Notes under the pieces: generated by a model
Told to the model about the DNA's origin: nothing
Seen by the model: only the letters and a program-made list of their open reading frames with translations
The model's database searches: none
Shown here: positions 52,843 to 61,823 of the stretch, one piece after another
Position numbering within the stretch: position 1 is the stretch's first letter
Layout: each line of letters opens with the position of its first letter
Origin: Thalassobius vesicularis
Lineage (GTDB): Bacteria; Pseudomonadota; Alphaproteobacteria; Rhodobacterales; Rhodobacteraceae
Assembly: GCF_004799325.1 (NCBI RefSeq)
Contig: NZ_SSMD01000001.1
Coordinates: 434,001 to 498,000 of the forward strand
Reading direction: 5' to 3'
DNA: 64,000 bases
Made by a program: the position numbers and the translations under genes

Positions 52843-54015
52843 ATGACCCGAATGCTCCCCCCTTTGCGCTTGGTTGGCGCCACCGTTCTGCGTGACGGAG
52901 AGATGCAGGAAAGGTCAGTGGTGATCGAGGACGGGTGCATCTCCAAGGGCCCCCGACCGGCGGTGGACCTGAGCGGCTATTACATCCTGCCGGGCATCAT
53001 CGACCTGCACGGCGACGCGTTCGAACGTCACATAGCGCCGCGCCCCTCGGCATTGTTCCCGATCGCCACCGGCCTGCGCAACACCGACCGCGATGCGGCC
53101 GCCAACGGCATCACCACCGCCTGGCTGGCCCAAAGCTGGAGCTGGGAAGGCGGAATGCGCAGCCCCGAGTTCGCCGAGACATTCCTGGACGCACTCAGCG
53201 CCTACCGTCCCTTCGCCCTGACCGATCTGCGCGCCCAGATCCGCTATGAAACGCATATGATCGACACCGAGACCCGCCTGCTGGACGCGATCCGCAAGCA
53301 CGGCATCGACTACGTGGTCTTCAACAACCACCTCGTCAAAACCGTCGAGATGTCGGACGAGGCCCTGACCGGCTACGCCGCCCGCTTTGGCATGACCGGC
53401 GCACACCTGCGCGACATCGCCAAACAGGCGCTGGCCCGCACGCGCGAAGTTCCCCGCCACCTGTGCCGACTGGCCGAAGCCTTTGACGGTCTGGGCGTGA
53501 CCTATGGCTCGCATGACGACCACGACGCCGAGGGGCGCGAGCACTACGCCATGATCGGCGCCCGCGTCTGCGAGTTCCCAACCTGCCGCCCGCCGGCCGC
53601 CGCCGCCGCCGCGATGGGCGACCCGGTGCTGATGGGCGCGCCGAACGTGGTGCGTGGCGGCTCGCAATCTGGCGGCGTCCCGGCGGTGCAGATGATCCGC
53701 GACCGCCTGGTGACCGCTCTGGTTTCTGACTATTTCTACCCGTCGCTGGCCCGCGCCGCCTTCCACCTGGTCGAAAGCAACCTGCTGAGCCTGCCGCGCG
53801 CCTGGGCGCTGATCTCGACCAACCCCGCGCATATCCTGCGCCTGCACGATCGCGGTGTGATCGACTACGGCAAACGCGCCGATCTGGTGGTGATCAACAA
53901 GGCGACGCAAGCCGTCGAAGCGACGATTGCCAACGGCTGCCTGTCGCACCTGTCGGGCGAGGCCGCGCGCCGCTTCATGCAACAGGACCAGCCGATGCAG
54001 ATGGCCGCCGAGTGA
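52843..54015 (+). CDS. PhnM-family amidohydrolase, second copy
   Basis: A 390-residue amidohydrolase homologous to PhnM. Metal motifs IDLHGDAFERHIAPRP and YGSHDDHDAEGREHY replace those of the first copy, and MGAPNVVRGGSQSGGVPA is shared. It could act on a different phosphonate-ribose triphosphate or on a related phosphoribosyl compound. ATG 52843 is preceded by the inverted repeat. Its gene is convergent with the hexapeptide transferase gene. Whether it backs up or differs from PhnM cannot be read. Confidence 0.88.
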   Translation: MTRMLPPLRLVGATVLRDGEMQERSVVIEDGCISKGPRPAVDLSGYYILPGIIDLHGDAFERHIAPRPSALFPIATGLRNTDRDAAANGITTAWLAQSWSWEGGMRSPEFAETFLDALSAYRPFALTDLRAQIRYETHMIDTETRLLDAIRKHGIDYVVFNNHLVKTVEMSDEALTGYAARFGMTGAHLRDIAKQALARTREVPRHLCRLAEAFDGLGVTYGSHDDHDAEGREHYAMIGARVCEFPTCRPPAAAAAAMGDPVLMGAPNVVRGGSQSGGVPAVQMIRDRLVTALVSDYFYPSLARAAFHLVESNLLSLPRAWALISTNPAHILRLHDRGVIDYGKRADLVVINKATQAVEATIANGCLSHLSGEAARRFMQQDQPMQMAAE

Positions 54016-54031
54016 CGGCGGCCTTCTGATT

Positions 54032-54646
54032 TCACTCGTATTTTTCCAGGAATGCCTCGACGCTCAGCGCCTGGAAATCCATCAGTGCCTCACGCAGGCG
54101 GGCATGATCCCAGTCCCACCACGCCAGCGCGATCAGGCGCTCGCCAATCCCTTGCGGGAACCGCTCGCGCAGCGGAACGGCGGGCACACCGGCCACGATC
54201 ATGTAGGGCGGCACGTCCTTCGTCACCACCGCGCCCGAGGCAACGATGGCCCCGTGCCCAATCGTCACCTCAGGCTTGACCTGCACATTGTGCCCCAGCC
54301 AGGTGTCATGACCGATCGTCGCGCGCCGGGCGTGGCGGCGCTCGAAAAACGCCTCGTCCCGCGCCGCATCGTCCCAATACTCGTGCGAACGGTACAAAAA
54401 ATGATGCAGGCTCGCGCGTTCCCACGGATGGTCCGTCGCGCCGATCCGCACGAAGCTGGCGATGTTTGCAAACTTCCCGACATCGGCATTCGCGATATCC
54501 GCATAACGGTCACAATACGAATAATCGTCCATCCGCACATGGGCCAGACGGCTTCCCTTGCCCACTTCGCAGAACCGACCGAACGACACCTCGGTCAGCT
54601 CGACGCCCTCATGGATAAACGGTTGATTTTCTTCAAGTCTTGGCAT
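54032..54646 (-). CDS. Phosphonate-cluster hexapeptide-repeat transferase (TIGR03308 type)
   Basis: A 204-residue left-handed beta-helix acyltransferase of the phosphonate-associated type. HEGVELTEVSFGRFCEVGKG and IGHDTWLGHNVQVKPEVTIG lead to IVAGVPAVPLRERFPQ. It may acetylate aminoalkylphosphonates, as does PhnO, although this family is unrelated to PhnO. It ends the phnCDEE run. The ATG at 54646 follows a degenerate repeat core (AGTATTTGGG), with GATCAGAAAGA before it. Confidence 0.87.
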   Translation of the reverse strand: MPRLEENQPFIHEGVELTEVSFGRFCEVGKGSRLAHVRMDDYSYCDRYADIANADVGKFANIASFVRIGATDHPWERASLHHFLYRSHEYWDDAARDEAFFERRHARRATIGHDTWLGHNVQVKPEVTIGHGAIVASGAVVTKDVPPYMIVAGVPAVPLRERFPQGIGERLIALAWWDWDHARLREALMDFQALSVEAFLEKYE

Positions 54647-54690
54647 TCTTTCTGATCCCAAATACTCCCGCCGGAGGCGAAAAATCCCGA
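54647..54690 (-). repeat. Divergent copy of the GGATATTT-type repeat (copy F)
   Basis: On the minus strand CGCCTCCGGCGGGAGTATTT followed by GGGATCAGAAAG ends directly before the transferase ATG at 54646. It keeps the GC hairpin, the .GTATTT core and a purine tail beside a start codon, but it differs in sequence from copies A-E. Confidence 0.4.
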
Positions 54691-54699
54691 CCTACCCGC

Positions 54700-55989
54700 T
54701 CAGCCCTTGATCAGTTTCTGACGCAGGATGCCCGAAATCCAATCCATCAACATCACCATCCCGATGATCAGCACGATGTAATAGCTGACCTCTTCCCAAT
54801 CTTTCTGGGTGATGATCGCCTGCGTCAACAACAGGCCGATGCCGCCGCCGGTGATTGCGCCGATGATCGTGGCGCTGCGGGTATTGGACTCCAGAAAGTA
54901 CAAAACCTGGCTCAAAAACACCGGAGTCACCTGCGGGATGACCCCGAACCGGTACCGTTGCAGCGGTTTTGCGCCCGTCGACTGGACCCCTTCAATCTGT
55001 TTTCCGTCAACGTTTTCAAGTGCTTCCGAGAACATCTTGCCAAAGCTGCCGGTGTCCGTGATCAGGATTGCCAAGGCCCCCGTCAACGGCCCCGGTCCGA
55101 AGGCTCTGGCCAGGACGATTGTCCAGATCAGGGCGTCTACGCCGCGGAAGAAGTCGAACAGGCGGCGGGCGGCGAAGCGCAGGGTTAACAGCGGGGTGAA
55201 GTTGCGGGCCGCCAGAAAGGCCAGCGGCAGGGCGACCAGGGCCGCGCCGAATGTGCCCAGAAAGGCCATCAGCACCGTCTCGAACATCGCCCAGGCGACG
55301 TCGGCGTGGCGCCACATCGCGTTGCCCCAGAAGTCGCTGAAGATCGCCCCGGCCTCGCCCGAAAAAGCGTGCGAAATCAGGTCGGTAAAGGCCATGCCGT
55401 GATAGGGGCTGTCGAGCGTGAAGAAGAACAGTTCCCAGCCGAAGGCATAGCGGAACACCTCGGACCGGTTGCGGGTGATGGTCAGGCGCGCGTCGGGCAG
55501 CGTGACCACGACCCGGTTTTTCGAGGCGTTGATCCATGCGGGCAGATCGCCCGACGGAAAGCTTGCGTTAACCCCTTTGTTATCGGGGCGCGCGGTCAGT
55601 TCGTAACCGTCACCGCCGGAAAATTGTATGATTCCGGCCGAAAAACGTACGCTGTTTCCGTGGCTCAGATCGACCACGGTTTCGGCCCCGTTTTCGGTGA
55701 CCCAATCGGGGTGCTGACCGGCGGGATAGGTGCCCTTGCGCTCGCCCTCGACGGCGTAGACGACCTGATGCGTGCGGTTGTCCATCGTGACGTGGGTCTT
55801 GTAGCTGTAGCTGTCGCGGATCAGGGTCTTGCCGTTCTCCAGATTGGCGCGCTCGGCCAGGCCGGGGATGTCGAAGCTGACGAAGATGTAGCCCAGATAG
55901 GCCAGGATCACGAGCGGCAGCGCGAAAGCGGTCAGGCGCTTGCGCAGGAACAGCGCGTCGGCCTGCGTCTTGAGGGTGGCAGCGGTCAT
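54700..55989 (-). CDS. phnE: Phosphonate ABC transporter permease, long form
   Basis: A 429-residue inner-membrane permease. After the first helix (about residues 20-38) a region of roughly 150 residues, likely periplasmic, is inserted before the usual core of about six helices with the EAA-type loop (EGVQSTGAKPLQRYRFGVIP). Its start overlaps the first permease's stop. The long form also occurs in other alphaproteobacterial transporters. Substrate preference is not evident. Confidence 0.91.
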   Translation of the reverse strand: MTAATLKTQADALFLRKRLTAFALPLVILAYLGYIFVSFDIPGLAERANLENGKTLIRDSYSYKTHVTMDNRTHQVVYAVEGERKGTYPAGQHPDWVTENGAETVVDLSHGNSVRFSAGIIQFSGGDGYELTARPDNKGVNASFPSGDLPAWINASKNRVVVTLPDARLTITRNRSEVFRYAFGWELFFFTLDSPYHGMAFTDLISHAFSGEAGAIFSDFWGNAMWRHADVAWAMFETVLMAFLGTFGAALVALPLAFLAARNFTPLLTLRFAARRLFDFFRGVDALIWTIVLARAFGPGPLTGALAILITDTGSFGKMFSEALENVDGKQIEGVQSTGAKPLQRYRFGVIPQVTPVFLSQVLYFLESNTRSATIIGAITGGGIGLLLTQAIITQKDWEEVSYYIVLIIGMVMLMDWISGILRQKLIKG

Positions 55990-56852
55990 AGGGTGGCCTC
56001 CAGTCGGGTGCCGTAGGTCAGGCGATCGCGCAGGACCGAGGACAGTTGGTCAACGATCACGATGGTGCCGAACAGCAGCAGGAAGATGGCGGCGGCCTCG
56101 TCATACTGGCCCTTGCCCCAGCTCATGGCGTTTTTCAGGTCGTAGCCGATGCCGCCCGCGCCGACGAAGCCAAGGATGGCCGAGGCGCGGATGTTGATTT
56201 CAAAGCGCAGCAGGGCGTAGGACAGGTAGTTCGGCGCGACCTGCGGCACGACGCCCAGCATCATGCGCTGCAACCACGAGGCACCGACGGAATGCAGCCC
56301 CTCGATGGGTTTGAGAGAGGCGTTCTCGTTCACCTCGGAAAACAGTTTGCCCAGCGCGCCGGTGGTGTGAAAGGCGATGGCGATCATCGCGGGCACGGGA
56401 CCGCCACCCAGCACGAAGATCAGCACCAGCGCGACCACGATTTCCGGCATCGCGCGGGTGATGTCCATCGCGCGGCGGAACAGCGGGATCAGGCGGGGCC
56501 AGCGGGCCATGCCCTTGGTCGCCAGCATCGACAGCACCATCGCGAACAGCGCACCGATCAGGGTCGAGGCGCCGGCGATGTTGATCGTCTCGATCAGCGA
56601 GGGGGCGTATTTGACGATATGCGCGGGCAGATCGGGGAGCTTCTGGGCGGCTTCGGACAGAACCTCGGCCGGGAAGTCAAAGATGCGGTGCAGGCCGGAC
56701 CAGAAGCCCCCTGCGTTGCGGTCGTCGGCCAGTACAAAGCCCGAGGCCATCAGCGCCACGAAAACAGCCAGCAGGATGCCGGAATACAGGCGCTTGCGGT
56801 GGGTCATCGCCATGTAGTCGGCGCGGACCTGGGTCAGGGGAATGTCGGCCAT
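55986..56852 (-). CDS. phnE: Phosphonate ABC transporter permease
   Basis: A 288-residue permease with five or six helices and the EAA-type loop EGLHSVGASWLQRMMLGVVP that contacts PhnC. It would pair with the long permease to form the channel. ATG 56852. A terminator-like hairpin lies between it and phnD upstream. Confidence 0.92.
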   Translation of the reverse strand: MADIPLTQVRADYMAMTHRKRLYSGILLAVFVALMASGFVLADDRNAGGFWSGLHRIFDFPAEVLSEAAQKLPDLPAHIVKYAPSLIETINIAGASTLIGALFAMVLSMLATKGMARWPRLIPLFRRAMDITRAMPEIVVALVLIFVLGGGPVPAMIAIAFHTTGALGKLFSEVNENASLKPIEGLHSVGASWLQRMMLGVVPQVAPNYLSYALLRFEINIRASAILGFVGAGGIGYDLKNAMSWGKGQYDEAAAIFLLLFGTIVIVDQLSSVLRDRLTYGTRLEATL

Positions 56853-56864
56853 GGGAACCTGCGG

Positions 56865-56896
56865 AAAAAAGGCAGGCCCCCGGACGGAGGCCTGCC
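56865..56896 (-). terminator. Intra-operon terminator after phnD
   Basis: On the minus strand GGCAGGCC (56896-56889), a ten-base loop, GGCCTGCC (56878-56871), followed by TTTTTT (56870-56865). It is just past the phnD stop and before the permeases. Such partial terminators often keep the binding protein more abundant than the membrane parts. Confidence 0.7.
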
Positions 56897-56906
56897 GTGT
56901 TGCGAC

Positions 56907-57809
56907 TTAGTTCGACTTCAGCTTGCGGGCTTCGATGATCACGTCATAGGCGTCATGGGTGATCGGCATGAAGCCTTTGGCGTCGCCTGCGGCCACACCG
57001 TAGAAGCACTCGTCGTCCATCGACTTGAGCGAGGCCATCAGGCCGGTCATCTTCAGCTTGACGTTTTCCGGCAGGGCCTTGCGCAGAACGACGGGGCCTT
57101 CGGGGATCGGCTTCGACTTCCAGATCTCGACCAGGTCGTTCATGTCGACCAGGCCAGCGTCGACGGCCTTGCGCAGCGCGCCCGAGCTGTAGCCGTCTTC
57201 CCAGTTGCCCAGACCGTCGGCCCAGGTCACACCGGCGTCGATGTCACCGTTGGCGACGGCGACGATGGTTTGTTCGTGACCGCCGGTGAAGCGGACTTCG
57301 CCGAAGTAGTCGCCCGAGGTCATGGTGGCGCCGGTCACCAGCGGGATCTCGATCGAGGGGATCAGGAAGCCAGAGGTCGAGTTCGGATCGCCGAAGCCAA
57401 AGACTTTGCCTTTGACGTCTTCCAGTTTGGTGATGCCGCTGTCCTTGCGAGCGAAACCGATGGAGTAGTAGCCGTAGCTGCCGTCGTTGTTGACCTTGAC
57501 CAGCACGGGTTCCACGGCTTCGGGGTCGGACAGGTAGGTTTTGGCATAGCCCGACGCGCCCAGCCAGGCCATGTCGATGGTGCCACCCAGCAGGCCCTGG
57601 ATCACGCCGTTATAGTCGGCAGGGGCGAACAGCTTGGTTTCGACGCCCAGCAGGTCCTGGGTCTTGGCGCGCAGGCATTCGTTGCTGTTCAGGCGGTCTT
57701 GGGCGTTTTCACCGCCCAGGATGCCGATGCGGAATTCGGTGATCTCGTCCGCCAGAACCGGGGTGGTCAGGGCAGTGGTTGCCAGAACGGCAGCAATCAG
57801 TTTTTTCAT
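56907..57809 (-). CDS. phnD: Phosphonate-binding periplasmic protein
   Basis: A 300-residue solute-binding protein with a signal peptide (MKKLIAAVLATTALTTPVLA) and the PhnD fold: FRIGILGGENAQDRLNSNEC, PADYNGVIQGLLGGTIDMAW and FGFGDPNSTSGFLIPSIEIP (a phosphonate-binding TSG-type loop). ATG 57809. It lies 27 bases after phnC. Confidence 0.93.
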   Translation of the reverse strand: MKKLIAAVLATTALTTPVLADEITEFRIGILGGENAQDRLNSNECLRAKTQDLLGVETKLFAPADYNGVIQGLLGGTIDMAWLGASGYAKTYLSDPEAVEPVLVKVNNDGSYGYYSIGFARKDSGITKLEDVKGKVFGFGDPNSTSGFLIPSIEIPLVTGATMTSGDYFGEVRFTGGHEQTIVAVANGDIDAGVTWADGLGNWEDGYSSGALRKAVDAGLVDMNDLVEIWKSKPIPEGPVVLRKALPENVKLKMTGLMASLKSMDDECFYGVAAGDAKGFMPITHDAYDVIIEARKLKSN

Positions 57810-57836
57810 CGTCTCTCTCTCCGATTGTGATGAAGG

Positions 57837-58652
57837 TCAGGCCCTTTCGGCCCGTTTCGCCTGAGTGGGGCGGTCCAGCGTGTCGATGCTGGTGCTGGTC
57901 GCGGCCTCGGAAAACGAGGCGTCCGCGCCATAGATGTCCCGCGCCACGCCGGTGGTCAGCTGGGCGGGGGTTCCGTCGAACACCACGCGGCCGGCGCGCA
58001 TCCCGATGACGCGGTCGCAATAGCGGCGGGCGGTGTCCAAAGTGTGCAGGTTGGCGATGACCATGCGGCCGTCCTCGTCATGGATGCGGCGCAGGTCGTC
58101 CATGACGATCTGGGCATTCATCGGGTCGAGCGACGCAATCGGTTCATCGGCCAGAACGATCTTTGGGTTCTGCATCACGGCGCGGGCGATGGCGACGCGC
58201 TGTTGCTGACCGCCGGACAGGGCCTCGGCCCGTTTGGCGGCGTGGGCGGCGATGCCCAGGCGATCCAGAATGTCGATGGCGCGGTGGATGTCGGCCTGCG
58301 GATAGAGGTTGAACATCGTCGCAATGGTCGAGCGGCGGTTCAGCGTGCCGTGCAGCACGTTGGAAACAACATCCATCCGCGGCACAAGGTTGAACTGCTG
58401 AAAGATCATCGCGCAGTCGGCCTGCCAGCGGCGCTTGTCCCCACCCTTCAGCGCGCTGATTTCGCGGCCTTCGAAGGTGATGGTGCCCGAGGTCTCGGTT
58501 TCCAGACGGTTCAGCATCCGCAGCAGGGTGGATTTGCCCGCGCCCGACGCGCCGATCACGCCGATCATCATCGGACGGTCGAAATGAAGGCTTACGTTGT
58601 CGACGGCCTTGTTCGCGCCGAATGCCTTGGTCAGGTTCTGAATGGTCAGCAT
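57837..58652 (-). CDS. phnC: Phosphonate ABC transporter ATP-binding protein
   Basis: A 271-residue ATPase with Walker A ([14 protein letters not shown]), signature ([14 protein letters not shown]) and Walker B ([13 protein letters not shown]). It heads the phnCDEE operon. ATG 58652. A possible PHO box lies about 64 bases upstream (58716-58733). Confidence 0.94.
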   Translation of the reverse strand: MLTIQNLTKAFGANKAVDNVSLHFDRPMMIGVIGASGAGKSTLLRMLNRLETETSGTITFEGREISALKGGDKRRWQADCAMIFQQFNLVPRMDVVSNVLHGTLNRRSTIATMFNLYPQADIHRAIDILDRLGIAAHAAKRAEALSGGQQQRVAIARAVMQNPKIVLADEPIASLDPMNAQIVMDDLRRIHDEDGRMVIANLHTLDTARRYCDRVIGMRAGRVVFDGTPAQLTTGVARDIYGADASFSEAATSTSIDTLDRPTQAKRAERA

Positions 58653-58715
58653 GCGTTTCCCCGCTTTCTGAGCGAGCGAGGTACGGGGCGACCGACAAGG
58701 AAATTTAAAGAAACG

Positions 58716-58733
58716 CTGAAACTTTTGTGACGG
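58716..58733 (-). promoter_or_regulatory. Possible PHO box upstream of phnC
   Basis: On the minus strand CCGTCAC-AAAA-GTTTCAG resembles the CTGTCAT-N4-C.GTCA PHO box of PhoB regulons, with five and four of seven matches. It lies 64 bases before the phnC start. The resemblance is weak and only suggestive. Confidence 0.3.
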
Positions 58734-58747
58734 TGGGCGTCAGGCCG

Positions 58748-59503
58748 TCAGTTGCGCCCCCGCATCGAGAGCGACTGAAACAGGTGCCCCGGCAGGATGC
58801 GAAAGCACCGCATGTAGCGCATGAACAGGCGGCCGGGGTTTTCCAGCATCCGCCAGAGCCACTCCATTTGGATGGCGCGCACCCAGCGCGGCGCGCGTTT
58901 CTGTTGGCCCGACAGGAAATCCAGCCCCGCGCCAATCGAGGCGAACCCGACCGAGGGCGCGACGGTGCGGCCGTGGGCGGCGAACAGCTCTTGCTTGGGG
59001 GCGCCAAGGGCGATGAAGCACAGGCCGATCCCGGCGGTTTGCAGGCGGGTCAGGATCGCGTCGGCCTCCTCCCCCTGCGGGTCGAACCCAAAGGGCGGCG
59101 CGATGCATTCGGTGACGCGCAGCCCCGGCACTTGGTTCGTCAGCGTGGCGGCAGCGCGTTCCAGACTGGGCTGGGTGGTGCCGACCAGCGCCACGGGCAC
59201 ATCGGCCTGCGCGGCCAGATAGCACAGCGGCAGGATCATGTCCGAGCCGGGCAACAGTTGCAGCGGCTGACCGGCAAGGCGCGACATCCAGACGATGGGA
59301 TTGCCGTCGGCAACGATCAGATCCTGCGCCTGATAGGCCGCGCGGAACCCGTCATCGGTGCGCAGCTTGACCAGGTGATCCAGGTTCAGCGTGGCCAGCG
59401 CAAACCCCTGACGCGCGGCAAACCGGGCCAGAACATGCGATCTGAGCGCGTCCCAGTCGGGCACGTTGACCGCAAGCTGATAGGTTCCGATAATGAATTG
59501 CAC
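58748..59503 (-). CDS. WecG/TagA/CpsF-family glycosyltransferase
   Basis: A 251-residue transferase of the WecG/TagA/CpsF family, which builds linkage units of polysaccharides. The signature runs LATLNLDHLVKL, DLIVADGNPIVWMSRL, LPGSDMILPLCYL, IGLCFIALGAPKQELFAA and VGFASIGAGLDFLSGQQKRA, with APRWVRAIQMEWLWRML near the end. The start is uncertain: GTG 59503 has AAGGGG at a good distance, while TTG 59593 would add 30 residues. It is divergent from the oxidoreductase gene and starts the polysaccharide cluster. Confidence 0.88.
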   Translation of the reverse strand: MQFIIGTYQLAVNVPDWDALRSHVLARFAARQGFALATLNLDHLVKLRTDDGFRAAYQAQDLIVADGNPIVWMSRLAGQPLQLLPGSDMILPLCYLAAQADVPVALVGTTQPSLERAAATLTNQVPGLRVTECIAPPFGFDPQGEEADAILTRLQTAGIGLCFIALGAPKQELFAAHGRTVAPSVGFASIGAGLDFLSGQQKRAPRWVRAIQMEWLWRMLENPGRLFMRYMRCFRILPGHLFQSLSMRGRN

Positions 59504-59703
59504 GCCCAGCCGCCCCTTGTTTGCGCTGGCAGAATAGGCGGCGGACGTTCCAAGGCAAAGGCTCTTTCCCCGAAACGGCTTTGTCAGGGACAAACTGTTG
59601 ACATTTTCTTATGCTGTTCTGCGGCAATGGGCAGTAAACACGACGGTTTCGCAACAATGCGGGTGGTCATGGCAGCAAAACTCCAAACGCAGGGGCGCCG
59701 GGT

Positions 59704-60825
59704 ATGAGCGGCGTCACCCTGATCGGATGCGGATTCGTCGCGGATCTGTACATGCGCTCGCTTCAGGCGTCGGGGATTCCCGTGCTTGGCGTCTACGACA
59801 TGCGGGCCGAGCGGCTGGCCCAGTTCTGCGCGCATTACAACGTGCCCCGGCTGGACAGCCTTGAGGCGCTGTTCGCAGCACAACCCCGCGACGGGGTGAT
59901 CCTGAACCTGACCAATCCCTCGGCCCATTACGAGGTGAACCGCGCCTGTCTGATGGCCGGGCACCATGTGTATTCGGAAAAGCCGCTGGCGCTGGACATG
60001 GCCCACGCGTTGGAGCTGCACGAGATGGCGGCCGAACGCGGGCTGCTGCTGGCCTCGGCCCCCTGTTCCGTGCTGGCCGAGGCCGCGCAGACGCTGGCCA
60101 AGGCGGTGCGCGACGGCGTGGCGGGGGTGCCCCGGCTGATCTATGCAGAGCTGGACGACGGCTTCATCCCGCAAGCCCCGGTGCAGGACTGGCGCAGCGA
60201 AAGCGGCGCGCCCTGGCCGTGGGAGGACGAGTTTCAGGTCGGCTGTACCCTTGAACATGCGGGCTATTACCTGACCTGGCTGATCGCGATGTTCGGCACG
60301 GTGCGCAGCGTGACGGCGGCCTCGGCCCATGTGATTCCCGACAAGCTGGGGGTCAGCGGGGCGGCGCCTGATTTCTCGGTCGCGACGCTGTTCTTTGAGA
60401 CCGGCGTTGTGGCGCGGCTGACCTGTTCGATTGCCGCGCCGCATGACCACCAGATCCGGGTGATCGGTGACGCGGGCGTGCTGGCGCTGCACAAGGCGTG
60501 GGACAACGGGGCCAAGGTGAAATTCCATCGCCGGATGCGGATCAGGCGGCGTTTGCTGGAAAACCCGCTGGGGCGGCGCATCAAGCTGGCCGGGCCGACG
60601 CATCCCAAGGTGGGGCGGTGGGGCGCGGCCTCGATGAATTTCGCGCTGGGACCGGCCGAGATGCTGGAGGCGATCCGCGAGGGTCGCCCCTGCCGTCTGT
60701 CCGCCGAATTCGCGCTGCACCTGAACGAGGTGACGCTGGCGATCCAGAACGCGGGCGACAGCACTGGCGCGCAACAGATGACCACCCGCTGCGACCCGAT
60801 GGAGCCGATGCCATGGGCGCGATGA
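59704..60825 (+). CDS. Gfo/Idh/MocA-family oxidoreductase
   Basis: A 373-residue NAD(P)-dependent sugar oxidoreductase. GCGFVADLYMRSLQASG is the dinucleotide site, SEKPLALDMAHA the conserved EKP motif, and the C-terminal domain has a sheet typical of the family. It probably modifies a sugar nucleotide. ATG 59704; the stop overlaps the epimerase start. The 200 bases between it and the divergent WecG-type gene hold no gene that I can see. Confidence 0.89.
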   Translation: MSGVTLIGCGFVADLYMRSLQASGIPVLGVYDMRAERLAQFCAHYNVPRLDSLEALFAAQPRDGVILNLTNPSAHYEVNRACLMAGHHVYSEKPLALDMAHALELHEMAAERGLLLASAPCSVLAEAAQTLAKAVRDGVAGVPRLIYAELDDGFIPQAPVQDWRSESGAPWPWEDEFQVGCTLEHAGYYLTWLIAMFGTVRSVTAASAHVIPDKLGVSGAAPDFSVATLFFETGVVARLTCSIAAPHDHQIRVIGDAGVLALHKAWDNGAKVKFHRRMRIRRRLLENPLGRRIKLAGPTHPKVGRWGAASMNFALGPAEMLEAIREGRPCRLSAEFALHLNEVTLAIQNAGDSTGAQQMTTRCDPMEPMPWAR

Positions 60826-61823
60826 CGATCCTGATCACCGGGGCTGCGGGCTATGTCGGGCGGGCCACCGTCGCGGCAGCCCGTGCGCGCGGTCATCACG
60901 TGGTGGCCGTGGTCCGGCTGGCCGGCGTGATCCCGGATGGATGGGAGGGCGACGAGGCCATCGAGATCCTTGAGGCGGACCTGTCGCAGCCCGACGCGGT
61001 GGCGCGGCTGGACATGACCGGCATCGACGCGGTGATCCACGCCGCCGCCAGCCTGTCGGGCGACGACGCCCAGCAACAGGCGCAAACACTGGCCGGAACC
61101 CGTCACCTGATCGCGGCGCTTCAGGGCGCAGAGGAGCTGCCGAGGATGGTGCTGGTCAGCTCTCTGTCCGTCTATTCGGGGGGCGAGGCCACGCCGGGCG
61201 GCGTGATCGACGAGACCTCTCCGCTGGAGCGCGAGGGCGATCAGCGCGACGCCTATTGCCGGGCCAAACTGGCGCAGGAGGAGCTGACCGCCGATGCGAT
61301 CCTGGACCTGGGTGGCGAGCTGCGGGTGATGCGGATGGGCGCGATTTTCGGGCCGGAGCGGCTGTGGAACGCCCATGTCGGGCCGGGTTTCGGGCCGATC
61401 GTGCTGCGGCTGACGGCGGGCGGGGAAATCCCACTGTGCCATATCGACCACGCCGCCGATGCGCTGGTGCGCGCGGCGGAAACCCCGGTGCCGGACGGGC
61501 CGGACGGCGCGATCGAGGTGCTGAACCTGGTCGATGACGACCTGCCGGATCGGGTGCGGTTCCTGAACGCGATGGCGCGGACGGGCTGGCCCAAGGTGAT
61601 CGTCCCCGTGCATTGGCGCCTGTTCGATCTGGCGGGGCGTCTGCTGTCGTGGCTGCCCGGACGGCCCGGTATCCTGCGCGCGCCGGTGCTGCGCGCCCGG
61701 ATGATGCCGCTGCACTACCCCAACGCCCGGCTGAAGGCACGGCTGGGCCACACCGACCTGCCCGGATTCGAGCGCGCCTTTGCCCAGTCGCTGACCGCCG
61801 CCCAGCCCGAGGATATCGCATGA
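60822..61823 (+). CDS. NAD-dependent epimerase/dehydratase (extended SDR)
   Basis: A 333-residue extended SDR with the NAD motif TGAAGYVGRATV and the Y-x3-K pair in DAYCRAKLAQEEL. Typically a sugar-nucleotide epimerase or reductase. ATG 60822 overlaps the oxidoreductase stop in an ATGA arrangement; ATG 60813 is an alternative. Sugar substrate not evident. Confidence 0.88.
   Translation: MTILITGAAGYVGRATVAAARARGHHVVAVVRLAGVIPDGWEGDEAIEILEADLSQPDAVARLDMTGIDAVIHAAASLSGDDAQQQAQTLAGTRHLIAALQGAEELPRMVLVSSLSVYSGGEATPGGVIDETSPLEREGDQRDAYCRAKLAQEELTADAILDLGGELRVMRMGAIFGPERLWNAHVGPGFGPIVLRLTAGGEIPLCHIDHAADALVRAAETPVPDGPDGAIEVLNLVDDDLPDRVRFLNAMARTGWPKVIVPVHWRLFDLAGRLLSWLPGRPGILRAPVLRARMMPLHYPNARLKARLGHTDLPGFERAFAQSLTAAQPEDIA

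Noticed and set aside
59598-59626. TTGACA as a promoter for the oxidoreductase gene
   Set aside because: No acceptable -10 box is found 16-18 bases downstream (the region reads GCGGCA).
59598-59864. An 88-codon ORF upstream of the Gfo/Idh gene
   Set aside because: It overlaps the start of a well-supported gene in another frame and has no coding features of its own.
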